The notes: generated by a model from the sequence alone, not told the origin. A stretch of DNA of 64,000 nt from Bordetella parapertussis (GCA_945861275.1 CAMATZ010000007.1:62001-126000), one strand, 5' to 3'. Shown: positions 8,178 to 16,825, counted from the first letter of the stretch. Made by a program: numbers and translations.

Positions 8178-9050
8178 ATGAGGCAACCTCGCGCGGATCG
8201 TGCGTCGTTCAAAGCGATTGCCGCCATGATCGCCGGTACCGCGTTGCTGCTGGGCAACGATGCGGCAACAAAACTGCTGACCCAATCGTATCCGGTGGGC
8301 CAGGTGATCTGCCTGCGGCAGGCGGCGACGCTGCTGGTGATCGTGCCCTACATCATGGTTGTCAGCGGATGGAGTGCTGCGCGCGTGGTGCATTGGCCGG
8401 GGCAGATTTTTCGCGGACTGCTGTTCGTGGTCAGCTCCGGATTCATGGTGACCAGTCTGAGTTTGCTGCCGCTGACCACGGTGATCGCGATTACTTTTGT
8501 GAGTCCGATATTCGTGGTGCTGCTGTCGGCGCCGCTGCTGGGCGAGCGGGTGGGCGCTCGCCGCTGGAGCGCGGTGCTGATCGGCTTCATGGGCGTGCTG
8601 CTGATTGTGCGGCCGGGCGCGACGGGTTTCGAGTGGGTGTTGTTGCTGCCGGTGGCCACCGCGCTCATCAACGGCCTGCGCGATATCGTCACGCGGCGCC
8701 TGTCGCGCACTGAGACCTCGATTTCGATCCTGTTATGTTCGACGGTGATCGTCATGCTGGGCGGCCTCGCTACCGCGCCTTTAGGCTGGAACGCGCTGGA
8801 TGCGCGCGGCGCGCTGCTGATTCTGCTGGCAGGCGTGTGCAACGCCGGCGCGCACTTTCTGATGATCGAGGCCCTGCGCATGGGCGAAGCATCGCTAGTG
8901 GCGCCGTTTCGCTATACCTCGTTTCTGTGGGCGCTGGTGTTCGGCTACCTGTTGTGGGGTGAAATCCCCGGACTGTGGGTGGCGCTGGGTGTTGCGTTGA
9001 TTATCTGCGGCGGGTTGTTTGCGTTTCGCGGCGCGGCAAGGAGTGCGTGA
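8178..9050 (+). CDS. EamA/DMT-family inner-membrane transporter
   Basis: A 290-residue membrane protein with about ten hydrophobic segments arranged as two EamA repeats (residues about 14-145 and 155-285). Typical features are the first-repeat end GFMGVLLIVRPGATGFEW and the second-repeat end LGVALIICGGLFAFRG. This family exports small metabolites such as amino acids and their derivatives. ATG 8178 gives the usual length and a basic N-terminus (MRQPRADR) before the first membrane segment. It stands alone between a palindromic element and the RAYT locus, so no substrate can be inferred. Confidence 0.85.
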   Translation: MRQPRADRASFKAIAAMIAGTALLLGNDAATKLLTQSYPVGQVICLRQAATLLVIVPYIMVVSGWSAARVVHWPGQIFRGLLFVVSSGFMVTSLSLLPLTTVIAITFVSPIFVVLLSAPLLGERVGARRWSAVLIGFMGVLLIVRPGATGFEWVLLLPVATALINGLRDIVTRRLSRTETSISILLCSTVIVMLGGLATAPLGWNALDARGALLILLAGVCNAGAHFLMIEALRMGEASLVAPFRYTSFLWALVFGYLLWGEIPGLWVALGVALIICGGLFAFRGAARSA

Positions 9051-9077
9051 CTCTATGGCGTCATGAAATATTATTTA

Positions 9078-9090
9078 AAAATAAATAGTT
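9078..9090 (-). repeat. AT-rich interspersed 13-mer, copy B
   Basis: Minus strand AACTATTTATTTT inside a longer AT-rich block. It shares the upstream flank GAAATATCGT with copies E and F. It lies in the gap after the EamA gene. Confidence 0.5.
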
Positions 9091-9100
9091 ACGATATTTC

Positions 9101-9214
9101 GTAGTGTGCGATCCCTATTGCGCCGTAAGACTATCGACGTCGAAACCCGGCGCAATGGGATTGCGCCCTACGGTTTTACACTTGCGCGTGTTGTAGGGCG
9201 CAATCCCATTGCGC
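9101..9214. repeat. Cluster of three short REP units (GTAGGGCGCAAT family)
   Basis: Three units: a degenerate one at 9101-9124 (GTAGTGTGCGATCCC...GCGCC), an inverted perfect one at 9149-9171, and a perfect GTAGGGCGCAATCCCATTGC... unit at 9193-9214. They sit immediately downstream of the RAYT transposase gene, the usual REPtron arrangement in which the transposase is flanked by its own REP substrates. Confidence 0.88.
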
Positions 9215-9222
9215 CGCATGCA

Positions 9223-9756
9223 TCATCCTCGCTCGCCAGTGGAAACTTCTACCGCTGCTCCACCGCCCCAATCCAATGGATAAACCCCTTCATCAACAAA
9301 TCGACGAAACGAGGAATGTGGCCAATCCGTAACACGCTTTACCCATCCATGTTTCACCGGGTTGTAATGAATGTAATCCACGTGCCGGGCGTAATCGTCA
9401 TCGTCGCGTATCAGATGCTCCCAATACCGGCGCTGCCAGATGCCGCGCTCGCCGCGCGCGATTCGCACCGCACTGCGATGTTCAGTCGCGGGTAACGTCT
9501 TCGAAAATCGGCGCTTGATGGAAGACCAGCGCAATGCGTAATTATGGTCACCCGGCGGCAAGGTCCACACCGCATGCATATGCTCCGGCATCACCACCCA
9601 TGCATCGACCTGGATGGGATGTACTGCACTTACCCACTCTAGCGCCTCATGCAATGCGTCGATGTGCTCGACCAGTAACCGCGAGCGCCTCTCCAGCAGG
9701 TTTATGGTGAAGAAATAGGTTGCGCCCTCGACTTTTGCACGGCGGTAGTTCGGCAT
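9223..9756 (-). CDS. REP-associated tyrosine transposase (RAYT, Y1/HUH family)
   Basis: A 177-residue single-strand transposase. The histidine pair H59-x-H61 lies in VMPEHMHAVW, and the catalytic Tyr region is HVDYIHYNPVKHGW near residues 130-145, both typical of RAYT/TnpA-REP proteins. MPNYRRAK was chosen as the start because homologues begin at this block; the frame is open about 25 codons further upstream. REP units flank it on both sides (9101-9214 and 9821-9868), and both REP forms start with the tetranucleotide GTAG that RAYTs recognise. It is a domesticated single-copy gene in most hosts and probably mobilises or maintains the REP population seen here. Confidence 0.9.
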   Translation of the reverse strand: MPNYRRAKVEGATYFFTINLLERRSRLLVEHIDALHEALEWVSAVHPIQVDAWVVMPEHMHAVWTLPPGDHNYALRWSSIKRRFSKTLPATEHRSAVRIARGERGIWQRRYWEHLIRDDDDYARHVDYIHYNPVKHGWVKRVTDWPHSSFRRFVDEGVYPLDWGGGAAVEVSTGERG

Positions 9757-9820
9757 AAGGCGTTGTGAGCGACGGGATACAGGCAGTGCGAACGATTGCA
9801 TCTCGCGAAATCTGGAGTAC

Positions 9821-9868
9821 GTAGTGCGCAATGCTTCGCTTCAAGTGTTCCCTTGTCCCTATTGCGCT
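9821..9868 (+). repeat. REP element, long-loop form, beside RAYT
   Basis: GTAGTGCGCAATGCTTCGCT... with the same 27-base loop as 4622-4668; the third stem base has changed (GTAGTG for GTAGGG) and the closing arm reads ATTGCGCTG. It overlaps the last ten bases of the CoA-transferase B gene. Confidence 0.82.
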
Positions 9869-10593
9869 GCAGCCCCCAGCGACTTGCGCGCCCACTCGGC
9901 ATAGGTGCCGGTATCTATCATCTTGCGGCGTATCACTTGCCGCAGGACTTCAAGTTCCTCTGCGGTAGGCGCGGGCGTAACCGCTACCGGGCCTTCCCCA
10001 ATGTCAAAGCCGGTGCTGTCGCGGATATCGTCAAACGTATAGCCCGGATGTACGGTATCCAGCTGCAGCAATCCGGCGTCCTTGTCAAAACGGAAATTCG
10101 CCTTTGGCGTTACCAGCTTGGTGGGGTTGCCGTGGCGCAGCACATCCGGCGGCGTGCTGCCGGCGGCGGAGATGTAATCCACTTTCTCCACCAGCGAGCG
10201 CGGCGTGTGCTCGGTGCGGAATACCACTGTGCGCAGTGCGCCGTAATAGATCATGCCGCCACCATAGCCACCCGGAAAACGCATTTGCGGATGCTCCAGG
10301 TCCGGGCCGAGCTGATGCAGGTTGTAATTGCCGTGGCGATCAACCTGCACGCCACTGGCAAAAAACAGGCCCAGCTCGCCGCGCTGCGCGAGAAAGTGAA
10401 ATTGTTTCGAGGTGTGGAACGGATTGAATATGGAATTCAGGATGATCAATTCCGCGTTCGGCGCATGCAGCGCCTGTGCCAGCAGCAGGCCCGCCGCCGG
10501 AATATGCGACAGCGCCCCGCACGCGGAAATCTCGCCATCGCGCACTTCGCGCGACAGCAGTATCACCAGTAATTCGGTGTCCGTGTACGGCAT
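9859..10593 (-). CDS. CoA-transferase subunit B
   Basis: A 244-residue beta subunit of a family I CoA-transferase, which moves CoA between acyl groups through a glutamyl-CoA intermediate. Features include the N-terminal MPYTDTELLVILLSREV, GALSHIPAAGLLLAQALHAP, the FHTSKQFHFLAQRGELG region and the closing VHPGYTFDDIRDSTGF block common to these subunits. It starts at 10593, where TGATG joins it to the end of the A-subunit frame, so translation is coupled. It resembles glutaconate/3-oxoacid type transferases; the acid is unknown, but the two Bug genes of the same operon suggest an imported carboxylate. Confidence 0.82.
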   Translation of the reverse strand: MPYTDTELLVILLSREVRDGEISACGALSHIPAAGLLLAQALHAPNAELIILNSIFNPFHTSKQFHFLAQRGELGLFFASGVQVDRHGNYNLHQLGPDLEHPQMRFPGGYGGGMIYYGALRTVVFRTEHTPRSLVEKVDYISAAGSTPPDVLRHGNPTKLVTPKANFRFDKDAGLLQLDTVHPGYTFDDIRDSTGFDIGEGPVAVTPAPTAEELEVLRQVIRRKMIDTGTYAEWARKSLGAAAQ

Positions 10594-11471
10594 CAGCCCA
10601 CAACCGCCTGCGCCGGCTGCCGCCAATCCAATGGGACAAAACGCGCCACATAATCGTCGTGGTCGCGCACGCCATACACGTGGGTCTGCAAATATTCCTC
10701 GAACGCGGCATCGTCCTTCGACGCGATCACGTATTGCCGCATGTGGTTCTTGTCGGGCGCATACAAACCAAGGCATCCCGCCGGATGCGCGCCAAACGGC
10801 GCATACGCCACGGCATCCACGTGTATGGACGGTATGAACGCGCCGGTCGCTTCTTTTTCCGTCAAATGGTCAACCACGCGCTCGGCGGTGACGATCACAT
10901 GTTTGGAGGCTTCCGCCAGAATCACTGCCTCGGATTCGTAGCCGCAGGACACGTTGCCATGACGATCGGCCACCTGCGCGTGAAACACCGCGACGTCAGG
11001 GCGCAAAGCCTTGGCCACCACCGATTTCGTCTTGCCGTCAAACGGGTCAACCGCTATCACCATATCATCGCGGCGTTTCAGCAGATCCGTGCCGACCAAC
11101 CCCACGACCGGCACGTAGGGCACTCCCATAGACCCAGCCTGGGCCTGTGCAAAGAGCACCCCTCAGGTATTGTCGAGCGACCTCACCCTGCCCGCCAGCA
11201 CGTAGCGCACAAAATTAGGACCGCTGCGGGCGAATTCGCCGAGCGTCACGCTGCAGGTGTCCACCACCTTCACCGCGCCCGCGCCCACCAGAAAATCAAT
11301 ATTGATATCACCACCGACCACGCCCACCACGCGCAGGTCGCGCGTGCCCTGCCGCACCAACTGGCGCAGCAATGCCATCGGCGCGCGCTGCAGGTTGGCG
11401 CTCATCACCAGTTGCGCGCCGGTCTTCACCGCGGCCGCCGCCTGCTCCAGGGTAGTGAGTTTGTCACGCAT
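10593..11471 (-). pseudogene. CoA-transferase subunit A interrupted by one in-frame TGA
   Basis: The frame runs from ATG 11471 (MRDKLTTLEQAAAAVKTGAQ) to 10593, about 292 codons, normal for the alpha subunit. A single TGA at 11163-11165 interrupts it after SLDNT and before GVLFAQAQAGSMGVPYVPV. Both halves keep the same frame, and family motifs continue on both sides (GTDLLKRRDDM, ADRHGNVSCGYESEAV), so no other damage is visible. Translation could restart at the GTG at 11159. The options are a recent nonsense mutation, a sequencing error or, much less likely, recoding. The downstream B subunit is intact. Confidence 0.8.
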
Positions 11472-11564
11472 GTAATTCTCCTTGATCCACGATTTGCGCC
11501 GTTGAAAAATCCGTCCACAGCCAGCCCGCGAAGTTTAGCCCGAATAGCCGCCCGGCATCGGACG

Positions 11565-12557
11565 CTATTCGACTTTCAACCCGGATTGCTTCACCGCCAC
11601 GCCGTTTTTGTCGTAATCGGCGCGCAGAAACGCGGCGAATTCCTGAGGACTGTTGCCCACGGGATCGCTGCCTTGCGCGATCAAACGCGCGCGCGTCTCG
11701 GGCGTTTTCACCACCTGCACCGCTACCGCGTTCAGGCGCGCCACAATCGCGCGCGACGTGCCGGCGGGCACCAGCAGACCCAGCCAGCTTCCGGCCTGAA
11801 CACCGCGCAGTCCCGTTGCTTCGTCCACGGTTGGAATTTCGGGCAGCAGCGCAGAACGCGCGGCGCTCGCCAGAGCCAGCGCGCGCAGCTTTCCTGTTTT
11901 GACATGCGGCAAAGCCAGAGGAATCGAAGTCAGCATCACATCTACGCGTCCCGCAATCAGGTCGATCACCGATTGCGGCGAGCCCGCGTAAGGCACATGG
12001 GTAATGTTGATGCCCGCCGCGCCTTTGAACACCTCCATGCCAATATGGTTGGCCGTGCCGTTGCCCGCCGATGAATAATTCAGCTTGCCGGGCGCCGCCT
12101 TGGCGCGCGCGATCAATTCCTTGACGTTAGTCACCGGCGACGACGCGTGGGTCAGCAGCAGCATGTCGCCGGTGGAAATCAAACTCACCGGGATGAAGTC
12201 GGTGAGCGTGCGGTACGGCACCTTGGACATGTGCGGCAATATCGTCAGGCACGGCGGGCTGGTCATGAATACGGTGTAACCATCGGGCGCGGCGGTGGCA
12301 ACCATTTCCGCGGCGATGCGCCCGCCCGCGCCGCCGCGGTTATCCAGCACCAACTGTTGGCCGAGCAAGGCGGACATGCCCGGCGTAACGGTGCGCGCCA
12401 GCACGTCCGGTGTGCCGCCGGCCGGCACCGCCACGATGACGCGAATGGGCTTGGTGGGATAAGCCTGTCCTGAGCTTGTCGAAGCGGCCTGCGCGACGGC
12501 CGGCGCCGGCACTAACGTCGCCGCGCATCCGGCTATCAGTCCGTAGATGACATTCAT
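11565..12557 (-). CDS. Bug/TctC-family substrate-binding protein carrying a REP-like insert
   Basis: A 330-residue binding protein starting at ATG 12557 with GGGAGG upstream. The signal peptide ends AVAQA; before the usual YPTKPIRVIVAVPAGGTPD there are extra residues ASTSSGQA, encoded by a REP-like sequence (12463-12486). Other blocks are normal: VLDNRGGAGGR, APDGYTVF, THVPYAGSPQS, DEATGLRGVQAGSWLGLLVP. It lies between a second Bug gene upstream and the CoA-transferase genes downstream on the same strand, so it probably brings in the acid that the transferase activates. Confidence 0.9.
   Translation of the reverse strand: MNVIYGLIAGCAATLVPAPAVAQAASTSSGQAYPTKPIRVIVAVPAGGTPDVLARTVTPGMSALLGQQLVLDNRGGAGGRIAAEMVATAAPDGYTVFMTSPPCLTILPHMSKVPYRTLTDFIPVSLISTGDMLLLTHASSPVTNVKELIARAKAAPGKLNYSSAGNGTANHIGMEVFKGAAGINITHVPYAGSPQSVIDLIAGRVDVMLTSIPLALPHVKTGKLRALALASAARSALLPEIPTVDEATGLRGVQAGSWLGLLVPAGTSRAIVARLNAVAVQVVKTPETRARLIAQGSDPVGNSPQEFAAFLRADYDKNGVAVKQSGLKVE
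12463..12486 (-). repeat. REP-like half element inside a coding region
   Basis: TTCGACAAGCTCAGGACAGG on the minus strand, embedded in frame just after the signal-peptide cleavage region of the Bug gene. This word resembles the CTTCGACAAGCTCAGG-type palindromic repeat seen in many proteobacteria. It is the only copy noticed in the window. Confidence 0.6.
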
Positions 12558-12734
12558 CGCTGCCTCCCCGGCCACCGCTTGTCGTTCACCGCAATCAGAC
12601 ACCATCGACGAAGCTTAGGCATGCTTGCACAGTGAGTCAAATAACAAAGACGGATAGCCGATGGCAGCACCATTCGCGGTCTCCGAAGAAGATTTAAAGG
12701 GTGCGCAGCATCGGCGCAGCCAATTGCAGCACGA

Positions 12735-13718
12735 CTACAACTTCGACATCCCCAGTTCAGTGAGTATCGCCTTGAATTCCTCGTACTCGCGTTCGAAAAC
12801 GCGCTTGGCTTCAGGTGCAGCCGCATAAGCATCCACCCAGAAGTTTTCTTCAAGGTCTTTTTTCCAGTCTTCGGTTTGCACCAGTTTGCGGAACAAGCCG
12901 TCCCAGTACGCCAGTTGCGCCGGCGTCATGCCCCTGGGTCCCTGCACGCCGCGCCAGCTTCCCGCGGTTGCGGGCACACCCTGTTCGCGCCACGTGGGCA
13001 CAGCGGCGAACGGCCCCCATAACCGCTTCGGCCCGGAGATGGCGAGCGTGCGCAGCTTGCCCTGCCTGAGGAATTCAACCATGTTGCCGGGCCCGGTGTT
13101 GATCGCCTCAACATGTCCGCCGAGCAATGCCAGCGTGGTTGCGCCACCGCCCTGAAAAATCACGGTCTTCACGCGTTTGATGTCGATACCCGCCGCGCGC
13201 AGACAGGTCATCAGCGTGGTGAAATTGCCGCCGGAGCGGCTGGTCGAGATGCCAAAGGCGAACGCATCCGGATTGGGCTTCAGCCGGTCCACCAGATCAC
13301 GCGCGGTTTTCATCGGCGAGCCCGCCTGCACATTCACGCTCATCCATTCGTCGAACAGCATGGCCACCGGCGTGAAATCGGTGTGGTTGAACGGCACCGT
13401 ACCGGTGATGTAGTTGCTGATCGACCCGCTGGTGCCGATAATGATGTAGTGGCCGTCGCCCGCATGCTGATTGAGATAGGTATAGCCGATGGCGCCGCTG
13501 CCGCCGGGCTTGTTCACCACGTTTACCGGCACCTCCACCATTTTGTACTTTTGCAGGATGCGCGCCACCACGCGCGCGGTGCGGTCAGTGGTGCCCGCCG
13601 GACCGGACGGCGCAATGATTTCAATCGACTTGTCCGGCTTCCACTGCGCCGCGGCCGGCGGTAACGCAACGAACAGGCTGATCGCAAAAGCCGTGATAGC
13701 GATTAACGCGGCGGGCAT
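12735..13718 (-). CDS. Bug/TctC-like substrate-binding protein, divergent subgroup
   Basis: A 327-residue secreted protein. ATG 13718 follows CTGGAGACTTC; the signal peptide ends PPAAAQ before WKPDKSIEIIAPSGPAG. It differs from classical Bug proteins: no VPYKG block (VKTVIFQGGGATTLALLG instead), NKPGGSGAIG in place of NRPGAGG, and a C-terminal AYWDGLFRKLVQTEDWKKDLE. The protein at 18542-19543 shares these features, so the two form a paralogous pair of a separate clade. It starts the operon that continues into the second Bug and the CoA-transferase. Confidence 0.85.
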   Translation of the reverse strand: MPAALIAITAFAISLFVALPPAAAQWKPDKSIEIIAPSGPAGTTDRTARVVARILQKYKMVEVPVNVVNKPGGSGAIGYTYLNQHAGDGHYIIIGTSGSISNYITGTVPFNHTDFTPVAMLFDEWMSVNVQAGSPMKTARDLVDRLKPNPDAFAFGISTSRSGGNFTTLMTCLRAAGIDIKRVKTVIFQGGGATTLALLGGHVEAINTGPGNMVEFLRQGKLRTLAISGPKRLWGPFAAVPTWREQGVPATAGSWRGVQGPRGMTPAQLAYWDGLFRKLVQTEDWKKDLEENFWVDAYAAAPEAKRVFEREYEEFKAILTELGMSKL

Positions 13719-13749
13719 GAAGTCTCCAGGAAAAGTGAATCGAAGCGCA

Positions 13750-13912
13750 TTATTGAGGATTACGTATCTGCGCGACATTTTTTTCCCTCATCCCAACCCT
13801 TCTCCCGGAGGGAGAAGGGCTTTTCATCCCTCTCCCGCCGGGAGAGGGACCGAGGGTGAGGGAAAGAAGCACCGTGCGCAAATTTGTCACAAGGTAATGC
13901 AATCCTCAATAA
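13750..13912. repeat. Composite palindromic element with outer inverted repeat TTATTGAGGATT
   Basis: Outer arms TTATTGAGGATT (13750-13761) and AATCCTCAATAA (13901-13912) are a perfect 12-base inverted repeat. Inside lies a purine/pyrimidine-rich mosaic palindrome at 13785-13862 (CCCTCATCCCAACCCTTCTC... closing in GAGGGTGAGGG). It occupies the gap between the Bug gene and the dehydratase operon. The two-layer structure matches the composites at 19843 and 39699, with different outer arms. Confidence 0.7.
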
Positions 13913-13980
13913 CTATACCATGCGCAAATAGCGTTGCAGCATTGCGCCGCGCGACGGCGATGCGCGATATACTTTCATCC

Positions 13981-15270
13981 ATGGGAATGACTGCCGTAGA
14001 AAAAATTCTTGCGCGCACCAGCGGGCTGGCGCAGGTGCGCGCGGGCGAAATCGTTCACCCCACGCCTGACTTCGTGATGATCCACGACGGCGTGATCACC
14101 GGTGCCAAGCAGGAACTGGATGCACTCGGCATTCACCGCCTGTTCGACGCCGACCGCGTGATGATGGTCACCGATCACGACGTGCTGTACAACAACGAGC
14201 GCGCGGTGGCGCGCGGCGCGTTCAATCGCAAGGCGGCGCAGGCATGGGGCGTCAGGAATTTTTTCGACGCCGGCCACGGTGGTCACGGGCATGTGTTTCC
14301 CACCGAGCGCGGCTTGGTATCGCCGGGCATGTTTTATTTCGACAACGATCGCCATTGCACCAACGCCGGCGGTATCGGCGCGCTGGCGATACGCGTGGGC
14401 GCCGACATCGGGCGCGTGCTCGCCACCGGCTCCACCTGGACGGTGGTGCCCCGGACAGTGAAGCTGACCATCCAGGGACAAATGCAGCCCGGCGTATATG
14501 CACGCGATCTCGGTTTTGTCATCGGCAGGGCGCTGCTGCCCGAGGGTGGGTTCGGCGTCGATATCGATTACCGCATACTCGAGTTTGCGGGCGAACTGGA
14601 TCAGTTCAGCCTTGCGGCACGCGTGTCATTGTGCAGCACGCCCACCGAAGTGCGCGCCATAGGCGTGTTCTTCCCACCGTCCGCAGCCATTCTGGCCTAC
14701 GCGCGCGAACGTGCGCAGCAGCCGTTCACACCCGTTTATCCCGATAGCGATGCACACTACGACGCACAGGTGGCAATGGATGTCAGCAAACTCGAACCGC
14801 AGGTCGCGTTGCCCGGCGGTCCGCATAAAGCCGCCAATCTTTCGAGCGTGGCGGGAACCCGGGTCGACCATGCATTCATCGGTTCGTGCGCCTCCAGCAT
14901 GTACGAGGATCTGACCATCGCGGCAAGCGTGCTGAAAGGCCGCCGGCTCGCGCCGGGTGTGCGCATGCTGGTGGTGCCGGGCTCCGAGGATTCCACCCAG
15001 CGCATGCGGCACGACGGACTGCTCGATGTGTTTCAGGATGCCGGTGCGATGATTTTGCCTGCAGGCTGCGGGCCTTGCGCCAGCGGCAGAAACGGTATGG
15101 TGCATGCGGGCGAGGTGTCGATTTCGACCGCCGTCGCCAACGGCGCCGGGCGCTTCGGTGCGAAAGATGCCGCGCTATATCTGGCCAGCCCGGCCTCGGT
15201 TGCCGCATCCGCGGTGACCGGCAAAATTACCGACCCGCGTGAATTCGTCAGCAAGGAGGCCGCGCTGTGA
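13981..15270 (+). CDS. Aconitase-family dehydratase, large subunit (LeuC/homoaconitase-like)
   Basis: A 429-residue Fe-S hydro-lyase subunit. Three cysteines sit where the 4Fe-4S ligands are expected: one in IGSCASSMYED near residue 301 and two in GCGPCASG near residues 361-364. The N-terminal MTAVEKILARTSG and the HDHVL-like VTDHDVLYNN match LeuC, but the second segment differs from GCSMC, so it is a divergent member rather than biosynthetic LeuC. It is coupled to the small subunit by a four-base GTGA overlap. The start is taken at ATG 13981; ATG 13987 is equally possible. Probable role: isomerisation or hydration of a di- or tricarboxylate in catabolism. Confidence 0.82.
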   Translation: MGMTAVEKILARTSGLAQVRAGEIVHPTPDFVMIHDGVITGAKQELDALGIHRLFDADRVMMVTDHDVLYNNERAVARGAFNRKAAQAWGVRNFFDAGHGGHGHVFPTERGLVSPGMFYFDNDRHCTNAGGIGALAIRVGADIGRVLATGSTWTVVPRTVKLTIQGQMQPGVYARDLGFVIGRALLPEGGFGVDIDYRILEFAGELDQFSLAARVSLCSTPTEVRAIGVFFPPSAAILAYARERAQQPFTPVYPDSDAHYDAQVAMDVSKLEPQVALPGGPHKAANLSSVAGTRVDHAFIGSCASSMYEDLTIAASVLKGRRLAPGVRMLVVPGSEDSTQRMRHDGLLDVFQDAGAMILPAGCGPCASGRNGMVHAGEVSISTAVANGAGRFGAKDAALYLASPASVAASAVTGKITDPREFVSKEAAL

Positions 15271-15821
15271 GCGATACGGAATGGATATTAAAAGGCCGCT
15301 GCTACAAGCTGGGGCACGATGTGCCGCATGCCGGCGGCGTGGTACCCAACAGCATCATCACCGGCCGTTACTTCGATGCCAGGGACATCGTGCCGCATCT
15401 GTTCGAGGAAACCGATGCCGGGTTTCATACGCGCTGCAAACCCGGCGATATCATTGTTGCCGGGCGCAATTTCGGCATGGGCCCCAAGATGAACGGCTAC
15501 ATCGCGATGCAGGCGCTGGGGCTGGGGTTGCTATGCGAAACCATGCCGTTTCTTGCCTACCGCGCGGCGATAGGCTGCGGGCTGCGGGTAATGAGCGATT
15601 GCACCAACGTGCTTGAGTTCTGCGACAGCGGCGACGAACTGGAAGTCGATTTTCGCAACGGATATTTTATCAATCACACGCGCGGCGTGCGCCGCGAGTA
15701 TCCGCCGATTCCCGACACGCTGCTGGAACTGGTCGAGCTGGGCGGCAATACCGGCTGGCTCAAACAATGGCAGGCCAAACAGCAGGCTGCGGCGCAAGGC
15801 GGCGCTGCGATACGCCCGTAG
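15267..15821 (+). CDS. Aconitase-family dehydratase, small subunit (LeuD-like)
   Basis: A 184-residue swivel-domain subunit starting at GTG 15267, overlapping the large subunit. The block RNFGMGPKMNGYIAMQALG corresponds to the GsSREha substrate-loop region of LeuD, but the SSR is replaced by GMGPK, again showing divergence. VVPNSIITGRYFDARD matches the LeuD N-terminal D-T-D-x-I-I-P region in position. With the upstream gene it forms a heterodimeric dehydratase. The loop difference implies a substrate other than isopropylmalate. Confidence 0.78.
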   Translation: MSDTEWILKGRCYKLGHDVPHAGGVVPNSIITGRYFDARDIVPHLFEETDAGFHTRCKPGDIIVAGRNFGMGPKMNGYIAMQALGLGLLCETMPFLAYRAAIGCGLRVMSDCTNVLEFCDSGDELEVDFRNGYFINHTRGVRREYPPIPDTLLELVELGGNTGWLKQWQAKQQAAAQGGAAIRP

Positions 15822-15834
15822 CAGCCTTGGCGTA

Positions 15835-16758
15835 ATGGAATACCAAACCCTCCTCGACCGTGTACACGCTGCGGTCAAACCCATCATCGGAACCGGCAGG
15901 GTCGCAAGCTACATTCCGGAGCTCGCCAACGTCTCGCCAGCGCACTTCGGCATCGCGCTCGTCGATCTCGAAGGCCGGGTGTATCGCGCGGGGGATGCCG
16001 ATACTCTGTTCTCGATTCAATCGATTTCTAAATTGTTCGGACTGACCCTCGCATTTCACCTGGAGGGCGATTCGGTATGGTCGCGCGTCGGGCGCGAGCC
16101 TTCGGGCACGCCGTTCAATTCGCTGGTGCAACTCGAGCAGGAGCGCGGCAAGCCGCGCAATCCTTTTATCAACGCCGGCGCGCTGGTGGTCACCGACATG
16201 CTGCTGACGCACCATGCGGCGCGGGGCGGCGCGGAGAACGCGTTGATCAGGTTCATACGCAAGCTGAGCAACAAAGCGGATGTCGGCTTCGACCGCGCCG
16301 TCGCGCAGTCCGAACTGCGCACGGCGCACCGTAATGCGGCAATGGCGAATTTCATGAAGAGCTTCGGCAATCTGAACAATGAGGTGAATGATGTGATCGA
16401 AGCCTATTGCCGCAACTGCGCGATTGAAATGAGCTGCGTCGATCTCGCGCGCGCGGTGACGTTTCTCGCCAATCACGGTGTGGTGCCGTGGTCAGGCGAA
16501 AAGATTCTCGATGCCAGCGCCGCCAAGCGCATCAATGCGCTGATGCTCACCTGCGGCACCTATGATGCGGCGGGCGATTTTGCGTTCCGCGTGGGACTGC
16601 CCGCGAAAAGCGGCGTAGGCGGCGGCATCGTCGCGTTAATGCCCGGCGAATGCGGCATCTGTGTGTGGAGCCCAGCGCTGGAGGAAAGCGGGAACTCCTA
16701 TGCCGGTTCCATCGCGCTGGAGATGCTGACGTCGATGAGCGGGCGCTCGATTTTTTAA
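15835..16758 (+). CDS. glsA: Glutaminase (serine-dependent, GlsA family)
   Basis: A 307-residue enzyme that hydrolyses L-glutamine to glutamate and ammonia. The beta-lactamase-like S-x-x-K motif is SIQSISKLFGL, with its Ser about residue 63; NPFINAGALV, YCRNCAIEMSC and the C-terminal AKSGVGGGIVALMPG blocks are all intact. The length matches enterobacterial GlsA/GlsB. It lies 13 bases downstream of the dehydratase small subunit on the same strand, so it is probably co-transcribed even though the pathway link is unclear. A hairpin-forming repeat follows the stop. Confidence 0.93.
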   Translation: MEYQTLLDRVHAAVKPIIGTGRVASYIPELANVSPAHFGIALVDLEGRVYRAGDADTLFSIQSISKLFGLTLAFHLEGDSVWSRVGREPSGTPFNSLVQLEQERGKPRNPFINAGALVVTDMLLTHHAARGGAENALIRFIRKLSNKADVGFDRAVAQSELRTAHRNAAMANFMKSFGNLNNEVNDVIEAYCRNCAIEMSCVDLARAVTFLANHGVVPWSGEKILDASAAKRINALMLTCGTYDAAGDFAFRVGLPAKSGVGGGIVALMPGECGICVWSPALEESGNSYAGSIALEMLTSMSGRSIF

Positions 16759-16764
16759 GCAGTC

Positions 16765-16797
16765 ACTGCAATGGCTCGGCACTGGTCTCATTGCAGT
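16765..16797 (+). terminator. Possible transcription terminator after glsA
   Basis: ACTGCAATG (16765-16773) and CATTGCAGT (16789-16797) form a perfect nine-base stem with a 15-base loop, just after the glutaminase stop. There is no clear T-run, so termination is uncertain. Confidence 0.4.
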
Positions 16798-16812
16798 AAA
16801 GGCTGTTCGATC

Positions 16813-16825
16813 AAGTATTTGTTTT
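16813..16825 (+). repeat. AT-rich interspersed 13-mer, copy C
   Basis: Exact AAGTATTTGTTTT followed by AATTTACTTTTTT, in the gap before a Bug gene. Identical to copies G and H. Confidence 0.6.

Noticed and set aside
9223-9831. Full insertion sequence around the RAYT gene
   Set aside because: No transposon ends beyond the REP units and no accessory TnpB-like gene were found; the single-copy RAYT with REPs explains the locus.
11163-11165. Selenocysteine codon
   Set aside because: Only short, weak hairpins (for example GTGC/GCAC, CCCA/TGGG) follow the TGA at the wrong distance for a bacterial SECIS, and the CoA-transferase family is not known for selenium.
10476-12074. Long plus-strand open frame of about 532 codons
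   Set aside because: It overlaps the CoA-transferase and Bug genes on the other strand. The composition is Arg/His-rich and no domain is recognisable.
13489-13980. Extended N-terminus of the aconitase-family large subunit
   Set aside because: The frame is open upstream, but it runs through an opposite-strand Bug gene and a palindromic element, and homologues begin near MTAVEKIL.
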